The notes beneath the pieces were generated by a model. That model saw nothing but the letters and a program-made list of their open reading frames with translations, ran no database searches and was not told the DNA's origin. This document shows, piece by piece, positions 23,876-30,917 of a DNA stretch of 35,402 nucleotides. Location: assembly GCA_910584525.1 (NCBI GenBank), contig CAJUAT010000025.1:1-35402 (forward strand), given 5' to 3'. The stretch is from an uncultured Muribaculaceae bacterium. Lineage in GTDB: Bacteria > Bacteroidota > Bacteroidia > Bacteroidales > Muribaculaceae. The stretch's first letter is position 1; the number at the start of each line of letters is the position of its first letter. The position numbers and the translations under genes were made by a program.

Positions 23876-24559
23876 ATGGAAGTGGTCTACGAAGACAATC
23901 ATCTGATAGTGGTCAACAAGAGAGCCGGGGAGATCGTGCAGGGCGACAAGACCGGCGACAAACCATTGTCGGAGATGGTCAAGGATTACATCAAGGAGAA
24001 GTATGCCAAGCCGGGCAATGTGTTTTGTGGTGTTGTCCACCGGCTCGACCGTCCCGTGGCGGGACTGGTGGTCTTTGCGCGAACTTCCAAGGCGTTGGAA
24101 AGGATGAACGCCATGTTCCGCGACGGCAAGGTGCATAAGACGTATCTGGCTCTTGTGGAGGGTAAGCCGCCACGGCCCGAAGGGCTGCTGGAGGACTGGC
24201 TCGTGTCGGATGGACGTATCAACAAGACCTTTGTGACCGCCGCCGGCAGCAAGGATGCCAAGCTTGCGCGGCTGCGTTACCGCATGCTGGCGCAGGGCCG
24301 GCGGTATACTGTGCTGGAGGTGGAACTGCTTACGGGCCGCAAACACCAGATACGGGCGCAGCTTGCCAATATGGGATGCGTCATAAAAGGAGACCTCAAA
24401 TATGGGGCGCGCAGAAGCAATCCCGATGGCGGAATATCATTGCAGGCCCATAAAGTGGAATTTGTTCACCCGGTATCAAGAGAGAATATAAGCCTTACGG
24501 CTGATGTTCTATCCGAGATGCAGCTGATATTGGACGAAAAGGGGCTTGATCAGCGATAA
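23876..24559 (+). CDS. RluA-family pseudouridine synthase
   Basis: Converts specific uridines of rRNA or tRNA to pseudouridine. The catalytic Asp58 sits in VHRLDRPVAG. Other family blocks are VVNKRAGEIVQ, KTYLALVEG, and GRKHQIRAQLANMGCVIKGDLKYG, with the conserved R-x-HQIR. No S4 domain precedes the catalytic domain, and the length (227) fits the short RluA-type enzymes. The exact target base (RluA, RluC or TruC type) cannot be read from sequence. The gene follows the terminator of the initiator tRNA by 16 bases. No consensus promoter is evident in that gap, so it may depend on read-through. Confidence 0.93.
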   Translation: MEVVYEDNHLIVVNKRAGEIVQGDKTGDKPLSEMVKDYIKEKYAKPGNVFCGVVHRLDRPVAGLVVFARTSKALERMNAMFRDGKVHKTYLALVEGKPPRPEGLLEDWLVSDGRINKTFVTAAGSKDAKLARLRYRMLAQGRRYTVLEVELLTGRKHQIRAQLANMGCVIKGDLKYGARRSNPDGGISLQAHKVEFVHPVSRENISLTADVLSEMQLILDEKGLDQR

Positions 24560-24622
24560 TCGGGCATTATATTGGCACCTGACCGATAAGCATCTCGGTT
24601 ATGAGAATTGCAGAAAAAATTG

Positions 24623-24630
24623 TAATTTTG
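24623..24630 (+). promoter_or_regulatory. -7 box for the tetR gene
   Basis: TAATTTTG matches TAnnTTTG exactly. The expected -33 region has no TTTG. It lies 29 bases before ATG 24659, so the in-frame TTG at 24635 would be at or before the transcript start. Confidence 0.55.
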
Positions 24631-24658
24631 CATATTGAGGAAAAGATTTTCAACGCCG

Positions 24659-25246
24659 ATGGTAAAGAAGACCCGCGACAGATTCATAGAAGTAGCCCGC
24701 TCGCTGTTTGCACGGCAAGGCGTGGAGAACACCACGATGAATGATATAGCGACGGCCTCCGACAAGGGCCGGCGCACCATTTATACCTATTTCAAGTCGA
24801 AGCGGGAAATATTCAATGCCGTCATAGAGAGCGAGACCGATGATCTTATCAAGGCATTGCGGGCGATAGTGGCCCGTCCGATGCGGCCTGAGCAGAAACT
24901 CCAGGAGTATGTGAAGGCCCGTCTGGAAAAGATGCGTGAGGTCGTTTCCCGCAACGGTTCGCTGCGTGCCGGCTTTTTCAGGGACGTGAGAAAGGTGGAC
25001 AGGGCTCGCTCCATAATAGCCAAGAAGGAAACCGGTCTGCTCATGAGGATTCTTCAAGAGGGTGTCGACAATGATGTGTTCACCATTGCCGACATCAAGG
25101 AAACAGCCCTGATGATCACCAATATGATACATGGCATGGACGTGCCGTATATCAGGAATACACTGACCGAGTACGGCATAGGAAAAGATCAGATTGTGAC
25201 TTCAATCACGAACCTGATTGTCAACGGCATAACCAGCCGCCACTGA
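24659..25246 (+). CDS. TetR/AcrR family transcriptional regulator
   Basis: An N-terminal helix-turn-helix domain occupies about residues 5-52. FIEVARSLFARQGVENTTMNDIATASDKGRRTIYTYFKSKREIF is the classical TetR block, with Tyr-Tyr-Phe at the end of the recognition helix (IYTYFKSK). The C-terminal about 140 residues are a helical ligand-binding domain of unknown ligand. ATG 24659 is chosen over the in-frame TTG 24635 because the -7 box lies only 4 bases before the TTG. A 16-bp palindrome lies between this gene and fabG and could be its operator, so fatty-acid or envelope regulation is possible but unproven. Confidence 0.92.
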   Translation: MVKKTRDRFIEVARSLFARQGVENTTMNDIATASDKGRRTIYTYFKSKREIFNAVIESETDDLIKALRAIVARPMRPEQKLQEYVKARLEKMREVVSRNGSLRAGFFRDVRKVDRARSIIAKKETGLLMRILQEGVDNDVFTIADIKETALMITNMIHGMDVPYIRNTLTEYGIGKDQIVTSITNLIVNGITSRH

Positions 25247-25266
25247 CAGAAAAAGAAATAAAAACA

Positions 25267-25282
25267 TCGTCTTTAAAGACGA
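25267..25282. promoter_or_regulatory. 16-bp perfect palindrome between tetR and fabG
   Basis: TCGTCTTTAAAGACGA is fully self-complementary and lies 20 bases after the tetR stop and 18 before the fabG start. It could be a TetR operator. In RNA it could form a 5-bp leader hairpin followed by AAAAGATT, a layout also seen before nifJ. I cannot decide between the two. Confidence 0.45.
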
Positions 25283-25300
25283 AAAGATTATATACAAGAC

Positions 25301-26047
25301 ATGAAATTACTTGAAGGAAAGACAGCGGTAATCACCGGGGCCGCCCGCGGCATCGGCAAGGAAATCGCTCTGAAGTATGCGTCGGAGGGTTGCAACATAG
25401 CCTTTACCGACCTGGTTATTGACGAGAACGGCAAGAAAACGGAAGAGGAGATAGCCGCCTATGGCGTGAAATGCAAGGGGTATGCCTCCAATGCTGCCGA
25501 CTTCGTCGCCACTGAGAAGACTGTGGCCGAAATAAAGAACGACTTCGGTCGCATTGACATACTCGTAAACAATGCCGGTATCACCAAGGATGGTCTTATG
25601 CTCCGCATGACCGAGCAGCAGTGGGATGCCGTGATAGCGGTGAACCTTAAATCGGCGTTCAATTATATCCACGCTGTTCTGCCGATCATGATGCGTCAGA
25701 AAAGCGGGTCGATCATCAACATGGCGTCGGTGGTAGGCGTACACGGCAACGCCGGCCAGTCGAACTATGCGGCTTCGAAAGCAGGTCTTATAGCACTTGC
25801 CAAGAGTATCGCGCAGGAGGTAGGCAGCCGTGGCATCCGTGCCAACGCCATAGCCCCCGGATTTATCGAGACAGCCATGACCGAGGCGCTCCCCGCCGAG
25901 GTGCGCGAGGAATGGACAAAAAAGATTCCGTTGCGTCGTGGTGGCAATGTGGAGGATATCGCCAATGTGGCTACATTCCTCGCTTCCGACATGGCAGGTT
26001 ATGTCACCGGCCAGGTTATTCAGGTTGACGGCGGCATGAACATGTGA
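25301..26047 (+). CDS. fabG: 3-oxoacyl-[acyl-carrier-protein] reductase
   Basis: NADPH-dependent reductase of type II fatty-acid synthesis. A short-chain dehydrogenase fold is evident: TGAARGIG (12-19) is the dinucleotide loop and NNAG (90-93) the structural motif. The catalytic set is Asn115, Ser143, Tyr156 and Lys160 (SNYAASK). The C-terminus ITGQ/VDGG-like block (YVTGQVIQVDGGMNM) is typical. Length is 248. Its TGA (26045-26047) is five bases before the ispD ATG, so the two are probably one transcript. The protein is strongly FabG-like, although other SDR roles cannot be fully excluded. Confidence 0.93.
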   Translation: MKLLEGKTAVITGAARGIGKEIALKYASEGCNIAFTDLVIDENGKKTEEEIAAYGVKCKGYASNAADFVATEKTVAEIKNDFGRIDILVNNAGITKDGLMLRMTEQQWDAVIAVNLKSAFNYIHAVLPIMMRQKSGSIINMASVVGVHGNAGQSNYAASKAGLIALAKSIAQEVGSRGIRANAIAPGFIETAMTEALPAEVREEWTKKIPLRRGGNVEDIANVATFLASDMAGYVTGQVIQVDGGMNM

Positions 26048-26052
26048 TTCCG

Positions 26053-26763
26053 ATGGCAAGATATGCCCTGATATTGGCCGGTGGTGACGGTACACGCGCC
26101 GGCGGTGGAGTGCCCAAACAGTTCCGCGAACTGTTGGGCATTCCCATGTTATGGTGGGCGGTGCGCTCTTTTCATGAGAGCGACCCGTCGACCAACATCA
26201 TCATAGTGATGCATCCCGGTTTTTTCGACGACTGGGACATCATGTACCGTTTGTTGCCGGAAGCCGACAGGGATATCAAGGTGACGGTGGTATGCGGAGG
26301 GCGCGACAGGATAGAGTCGACAGCCAACGGTCTCATGGCCGTTGACGGCGACGAGTCGCTGGTGGCCGTGCACGATGCCGCCCGGCCCGTATTGTCGCCG
26401 GAATTGGTGAGCCGTCTGTGGCGGACAGCCGAAATTCATCACGCCGCCATTCCTTGTGTGCCGGAGGTCAATTCCCTGCGCCGCAAAATGCCGGCAGAGA
26501 CTGAAGGTTTTGATACCGTGCCAGTAGACCGTGCCGAATTTATGGCTGTACAGACGCCGCAGGTGTTCCGAAAGTCGGTTCTCGATGATGCCTTCGGCAA
26601 GATGATTGCCGAAGGACGTAAACCTCTCTTTACCGACGATGCCTCCATTGTGCAGAGTGCGGGATTTCCGGTATTCATATGCGACGGCGACCCCGACAAT
26701 ATCAAGGTAACCACGCCCTCCGACTTCGCCATTGCAGAGGCTTTGCTCAAGATGCACAGATAA
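26053..26763 (+). CDS. ispD: 2-C-methyl-D-erythritol 4-phosphate cytidylyltransferase
   Basis: Makes CDP-methylerythritol from MEP and CTP in the non-mevalonate isoprenoid pathway. ALILAGGDGTRAGGGVPKQF is the nucleotide-binding loop with the conserved Lys. VAVHDAARPVLSPELV carries the Asp-Ala-Ala-Arg-Pro motif, and NIKVTTPSDFAIAEALL the C-terminal I-K-V/I-T-P-D block. Length is 236, normal. The first ATG (26053) is chosen; an in-frame GTG at 26044 overlaps fabG and would add only three residues. The final base of its TAA stop is also the first base of the inverted-repeat element that separates it from recG. Confidence 0.94.
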   Translation: MARYALILAGGDGTRAGGGVPKQFRELLGIPMLWWAVRSFHESDPSTNIIIVMHPGFFDDWDIMYRLLPEADRDIKVTVVCGGRDRIESTANGLMAVDGDESLVAVHDAARPVLSPELVSRLWRTAEIHHAAIPCVPEVNSLRRKMPAETEGFDTVPVDRAEFMAVQTPQVFRKSVLDDAFGKMIAEGRKPLFTDDASIVQSAGFPVFICDGDPDNIKVTTPSDFAIAEALLKMHR

Positions 26764-27233
26764 GAGCGCGTTCCTTAAAATTTCGGGGTCGTAGGGGTCG
26801 CAGACTTGAGTCAATTTTAGCCGGTTGCTGAAGGAGCATACCGAGGTATGTGACTGACAGCAAGCGGATAAAAGCGGCCAAGTCTGCGAGGGCGGTGGTA
26901 ACTTCCCTCTCGACAAAATATCCGAGATTGTTAAAACTCGTTTATGAATCATTTTTGACAATTAGTATCTTTTCATAAATTGCATATCTTTATGTTAAAG
27001 AATAACAACAAATCATTATTCTCTGATGTTGAGACTGGTAGGTCATCGCAAGAGAGAACTTTCAGTCATAGGAATAACTCCGATGACATTAAAATTACCT
27101 CCGCCCCGTCTCTTTTCGGCATATTTCCCGAGGTCTCGTCGGTCACGATGCCCGCATCGCTCCCTCCTCGACTCGAAAAATCTGCTCGAAAAGAGCCGCC
27201 CCTACGGCTCCGAAATTTTAAGGAACGCGCTCT
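26763..27233. mobile_element. 471-bp MITE-like element with 24-bp perfect terminal inverted repeats
   Basis: The first 24 bases (26763-26786, beginning AGAGCGCGTTCC) are the exact reverse complement of the last 24 (27210-27233, ending GGAACGCGCTCT). With two mismatches the repeat extends to 35 bp (26763-26797 against 27199-27233). Inside the left half is a nested hairpin of about 92 nt (26798-26889). The right end holds a short hairpin (GAGCCG-CCCCTA-CGGCTC, 27193-27210) which, read on the minus strand, is followed by TTTT. No convincing gene or transposase is encoded. I see no clean target-site duplication. The element fills the gap between ispD and recG and could be a non-autonomous transposon or a larger form of a repeat family. 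Confidence 0.68.
26798..26889. other. Nested 92-nt hairpin inside the element
   Basis: Three concentric stems share one axis. TCGCAGACTTG (26798-26808) pairs with CAAGTCTGCGA (26879-26889), 11 of 11. The 16-mer starting TTTTAGCCGG (26815-26830) pairs with CAGCAAGCGG... (26858-26873), 14 of 16. CATACC-GA-GGTATG (26837-26850) forms the tip. Such a structure could be a folded RNA or a cruciform recognised by a recombinase. Confidence 0.7.
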
Positions 27234-27244
27234 AAGCAGATGAT

Positions 27245-29389
27245 ATGGGATTCGCCGACAACGACATAAAATACCTCAAAGGAGTAGGCGATGCCCGGGC
27301 CCGTGAGCTGGCCCGGGAATTCGAGATACATACATTCCGCGACCTTCTCTATTACTTCCCCTTCCGATATGTCGACAAGAGCCGCTTTTACCGGATATCG
27401 GAGCTTCATGGAGAGATGCCGGCGGTGCAGCTGCGTGGTCATTTCATTCAGTTCAACACCGAAGGGGAGGGTGCCCGTCAGCGCCTCAAGGGAGTGTTCA
27501 GCGATGGCGAGCGGCTAATGGAGTGCGTATGGTTCTCAAAAGTCAAGTCGTTGGCGAATCTTTACAAGCCGGGTGTCCCTTACGTGATTTTTGGAAAGCC
27601 TGCCGAATACCGCAACATATGGTCGATGGCGCATCCGGAAATCACGCCTTATGATGAAACAAGCCCGCCGACAGGTTTTACAGGAGTCTACAACCTTACG
27701 GATGTGTCGCGGCGCAAAGGTTTCTCCACCAAGGCGTTCAATAATCTTGCCCGCAATGTGCTGACACATCCCGGCTTCTCCACGATGACCGAGACATTGC
27801 CTCCGGAAGTGGTGACGGCCTACAGACTTATGCCCTTGCATGACGCTCTGCGCGAGATGCATTTCCCTACGCATCCCGACAGGCTGGCCAAGGCTCGCGA
27901 ACGGATGAAGTTCGAGGAACTGTTCTATCTCGAATTGCAGATACTCCGTTACAGTCGCGAGCGCAGTCTGCGTATACCTGGCATCCCTTTCCCGAAGATA
28001 GGGCCGTCGTTCAATAAATATTACAAAGAGTGTCTTCCCTTTGAGCTAACGGTAGCGCAGAAGCGTGTGCTTCATGAGATACGCGACGACATGCGTCAGG
28101 GGCGACAGATGAACCGGCTGCTTCAGGGCGATGTGGGCAGCGGCAAGACCATCGTGGCTTTCATGACTCTTCTGATGGCTGTTGACAACGGTTGCCAGGG
28201 AGCTTTGATGGCCCCTACGGAAATACTCGCCGGCCAGCATTACGAGACTCTCCGCGCCTGGGGCGAAAGGATAGGGCTGCGTGTGGAACTGCTTACGGGA
28301 AGTACCCGTACGGCAAAACGCCGGGAAATCCATCAGGGGCTTCTTGATGGCGACATACATATACTTGTAGGCACGCATGCCCTCATAGAGGATGGCGTAA
28401 GATTCCGGCGCCTCGGCGTGGCCGTAATCGATGAACAGCACCGTTTCGGCGTGGCTCAGCGTGCCAGGATGTGGAAGAAGGGAGAGGTGGCCCCTCATGT
28501 GCTTGTCATGACCGCAACGCCCATTCCGCGTACTCTGGCCATGACCGTCTACGGCGACCTTGACGTGTCGGTGATTGATGAGCTGCCTCCCAACCGAAAG
28601 CCGGTCACCACCGTGATGAGATATGAGGAAGACCGTATGGAAGTGTATCGCCTTGTGCAGCGCGAACTCAATGCCGGGCGGCAGGTGTACGTGGTATATC
28701 CGTTGGTCAAGGAGAATCCGAAGCTGGAGCTCAAGAGTGTGGAGGAGGGCAGAGAGCGGCTTGCCGGCATTTTCAGCGGATGGCAGGTGGGTATGGTGCA
28801 TGGACAGATGAAACCGGATGCCAAAGATGAGCAGATGGAGCGTTTTCTGCGCCGCGAGACGAGCATCCTTGTTGCCACTACCGTCATAGAAGTGGGGGTG
28901 AATGTGCCCAACGCTTCGGTGATGATCATAGAGAATGCCGAACGGTTCGGGCTGTCGCAGCTTCATCAGTTGCGAGGACGTGTTGGGCGTGGCGCCGACA
29001 GGAGTTATTGTGTGCTGATGACCAAGCGCAACATAGGTGGCGACACGCGCAAGAGGCTCAATGTTATGACGGCCACAACAGATGGATTCCTCGTGTCGGA
29101 GGCCGATATGAAGATGCGCGGACCCGGTGATATGGAAGGCACGCAGCAGAGCGGCGTGGCATGGTCGCTGAGAGTGGCAAGTCTCGCAACCGACGGCCAG
29201 ATACTCAATCTGGCGAGGGAAGCTGCCGAAAAAGTTCTTGACGCCCGCCCGGAGCTCGTGAAGAATCCCCATGCTGTCGGCAGCCGTGACGCCGACCACT
29301 TAACTTTATCCGATGCCTCGTTAAATATTTTGACCGCCGAAATGCGTTATAGATTTCAAAGGGATTACGACTGGTCGATGATTTCCTGA
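27245..29389 (+). CDS. recG: ATP-dependent DNA helicase RecG
   Basis: Double-stranded DNA translocase that reverses stalled forks and processes Holliday junctions. The N-terminal wedge/OB domain spans about residues 1-200. Walker A GDVGSGKT lies at 295-302 and DEQH at 396-399, followed by the RecG-specific RFGVAQRARMW. TATPIPRTLAMTVYGDLDVS is motif III. The second RecA lobe has VVYPLVKEN, VGMVHGQMKPDAKD, VATTVIEVGVNVPNASVMIIENAERFGLSQLHQLRGRVGRG, all hallmarks of RecG, and the C-terminal GDMEGTQQSG is the TRG-region block. Length (714) is normal. It starts 11 bases after the inverted-repeat element, and the helicase gene follows 11 bases after its stop. Confidence 0.96.
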   Translation: MGFADNDIKYLKGVGDARARELAREFEIHTFRDLLYYFPFRYVDKSRFYRISELHGEMPAVQLRGHFIQFNTEGEGARQRLKGVFSDGERLMECVWFSKVKSLANLYKPGVPYVIFGKPAEYRNIWSMAHPEITPYDETSPPTGFTGVYNLTDVSRRKGFSTKAFNNLARNVLTHPGFSTMTETLPPEVVTAYRLMPLHDALREMHFPTHPDRLAKARERMKFEELFYLELQILRYSRERSLRIPGIPFPKIGPSFNKYYKECLPFELTVAQKRVLHEIRDDMRQGRQMNRLLQGDVGSGKTIVAFMTLLMAVDNGCQGALMAPTEILAGQHYETLRAWGERIGLRVELLTGSTRTAKRREIHQGLLDGDIHILVGTHALIEDGVRFRRLGVAVIDEQHRFGVAQRARMWKKGEVAPHVLVMTATPIPRTLAMTVYGDLDVSVIDELPPNRKPVTTVMRYEEDRMEVYRLVQRELNAGRQVYVVYPLVKENPKLELKSVEEGRERLAGIFSGWQVGMVHGQMKPDAKDEQMERFLRRETSILVATTVIEVGVNVPNASVMIIENAERFGLSQLHQLRGRVGRGADRSYCVLMTKRNIGGDTRKRLNVMTATTDGFLVSEADMKMRGPGDMEGTQQSGVAWSLRVASLATDGQILNLAREAAEKVLDARPELVKNPHAVGSRDADHLTLSDASLNILTAEMRYRFQRDYDWSMIS

Positions 29390-29400
29390 ACAATAACCGA

Positions 29401-30735
29401 ATGAGAGAGAAAGAATTTCTGCCGCAGGTCAGGGAGCGGCTGGGCATAGAAGAGCTCAATGGTATGCAGCGGCGCATGATGTCGACGGCGGGGGAAGCCC
29501 GTGATGTCATATTGTTGTCGCCCACGGGTAGCGGCAAGACATTGGCGTTCATACTTCCGGTGCTGAAACTGCTCAGGCCGGGAAGCGGACGAGTGCAGGC
29601 GATAGTTGTGGCGCCGAGCCGCGAGCTCGTGCTCCAGATTGCCGGCGTGTTTCAGAAAATAGGCGCCGGCATGAAGACCACACCCCTCTATGGCGGACAT
29701 AAGTTCGAGGATGAGGAAAATTCCCTCAAGGCCGGCACCGACATAGTGGTGGCCACGCCCGGGCGTCTCCTCGACCATATAAACCGTCGCACTATCGACG
29801 TATTGCCCGACAGAATACTCGTGCTCGACGAGTTTGACAAATCCCTTGAGCTCGGTTTCGAGACGGAGATGAAGAAAATCGTGGGGAGACTCAAGAATGT
29901 GAGTCATATTATCCTCACGTCTGCCACACGTGCCGCATCGTTGCCGGATTTTCTGAAGCTTACCGACCCTCTTGTGCTTGACTATCTCGGGGATACCGCA
30001 GATGTCAGGCGGCGTCTGAGGGTGCATAGAGTTGACTCGGGGAGCAAGGACAAGCTTGCCGCCTTGGATGCTCTGCTGGAGAACCTGTGGAGCGACACCG
30101 GCTGGGGCGAACGGGTGATTGTTTTTGTGAACCATCGGGAGAGTGCCGAGCGGGTGGCAGCCTATCTGCAGGAGCATGGACTGCCGGCGGTGCTGTATCA
30201 CGGAGCGCTCGACCAGCGGGACCGCGAGATGGCTGTGGCACGCTTCAACAATGGCAGCCGCCCGGTGCTCGTGGCTACCGACCTGGCGGCCCGTGGTCTC
30301 GACATCAAGGAAGTGAAGGCTGTGGTCCATTACCATCAGCCTCTGACCCCCGAGGCCTATGTCCACCGCAATGGCCGCACGGCACGCGTCGACGCCGACG
30401 GTGATATATTTATCCTCGCAGGCCCCGAAGAGAACATCCGGGAGTATGTGGATATCGATGATGAGTACTGGCTTGACACGGAAAAGCATGCAGAGCGTGC
30501 TCCGCTGCCCGAAACCTTATGTTTCGGAGCCGGAAAGAAAGAGAAAATCTCAAAGGGCGACATATTGGGTTTTCTTGTCAAGGAGTGCGGACTGGAGCCG
30601 ACGCAGATAGGAGCCATAGATGTCAAGGATCATTATGCTTTGGCGGCGGTTACCGCTCCGGATTATGCCTCATTGCTTGCCAAAGCGAAAGGAGCTCCAG
30701 TGAAAGGTAAGCGACGTATGGTGTCGTTGCTGTGA
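29401..30735 (+). CDS. DbpA-like DEAD-box RNA helicase (DEFD variant)
   Basis: ATP-dependent RNA helicase likely involved in ribosome assembly. PTGSGKT (41-47) is motif I, APSREL Ia, ATPGRLLD Ib, TSAT (173-176) III, and HRNGRTAR VI. Motif II is DEFD (143-146) instead of DEAD; the catalytic Asp and Glu and the last Asp are kept, so activity is expected. The N-terminal Q motif is present in reduced form (NGMQ). The last about 75 residues (ISKGDILGFLVKECGLEPTQIGAIDVKDHYALAAVT) match the DbpA RNA-binding domain, which in DbpA binds 23S rRNA hairpin 92. The gene follows recG by 11 bases, so they are probably co-transcribed. Confidence 0.92.
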   Translation: MREKEFLPQVRERLGIEELNGMQRRMMSTAGEARDVILLSPTGSGKTLAFILPVLKLLRPGSGRVQAIVVAPSRELVLQIAGVFQKIGAGMKTTPLYGGHKFEDEENSLKAGTDIVVATPGRLLDHINRRTIDVLPDRILVLDEFDKSLELGFETEMKKIVGRLKNVSHIILTSATRAASLPDFLKLTDPLVLDYLGDTADVRRRLRVHRVDSGSKDKLAALDALLENLWSDTGWGERVIVFVNHRESAERVAAYLQEHGLPAVLYHGALDQRDREMAVARFNNGSRPVLVATDLAARGLDIKEVKAVVHYHQPLTPEAYVHRNGRTARVDADGDIFILAGPEENIREYVDIDDEYWLDTEKHAERAPLPETLCFGAGKKEKISKGDILGFLVKECGLEPTQIGAIDVKDHYALAAVTAPDYASLLAKAKGAPVKGKRRMVSLL

Positions 30736-30800
30736 GACAGGACGGCCACGGAGATAGCCGTGGTGATTTAAGGTATTATGGCTATGTGAGATTTTTTTCG

Positions 30801-30808
30801 TAAATTTG
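30801..30808 (+). promoter_or_regulatory. -7 box for nifJ
   Basis: TAAATTTG fits TAnnTTTG exactly. The -33 position is poor (TATG). It predicts a transcript start near 30815 and a leader of about 100 bases that contains an 8-bp hairpin. Confidence 0.55.
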
Positions 30809-30859
30809 CAGAATAATTCAAGCTGTAACCCTTACAATCGGCCAGACAGTGAAAAACCA

Positions 30860-30879
30860 CCTTCCGTAAAGACGGAAGG
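30860..30879 (+). promoter_or_regulatory. Hairpin in the nifJ leader
   Basis: CCTTCCGT and ACGGAAGG pair perfectly (8 bp) around an AAAG loop, 39 bases before the nifJ start. There is no T-run, so it is not a simple terminator. It is followed by GAAAAGATTGCAGATA, comparable to the AAAAGATT after the fabG palindrome. A role in mRNA stability or translation is possible. Confidence 0.55.
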
Positions 30880-30917
30880 GAAAAGATTGCAGATACAAAT
30901 ACTATATAAGTAACACG

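Noticed and set aside
26980..27243. Short frames inside the 471-bp element (for example 27026-27235, 69 codons)
   Set aside because: They run into the terminal repeat, which yields EILRNAL in one frame at both ends. No start signal or domain is visible, so the element is treated as non-coding.
26751..27245. Target-site duplication of the 471-bp element
   Set aside because: CAGAT occurs on both sides but not flush with the ends, so it cannot be taken as a duplication.
28046..29299. A 417-codon antisense frame in recG, and a 374-codon one at 29365-30489
   Set aside because: Both are shadows of strongly supported helicase genes and lack recognisable domains.
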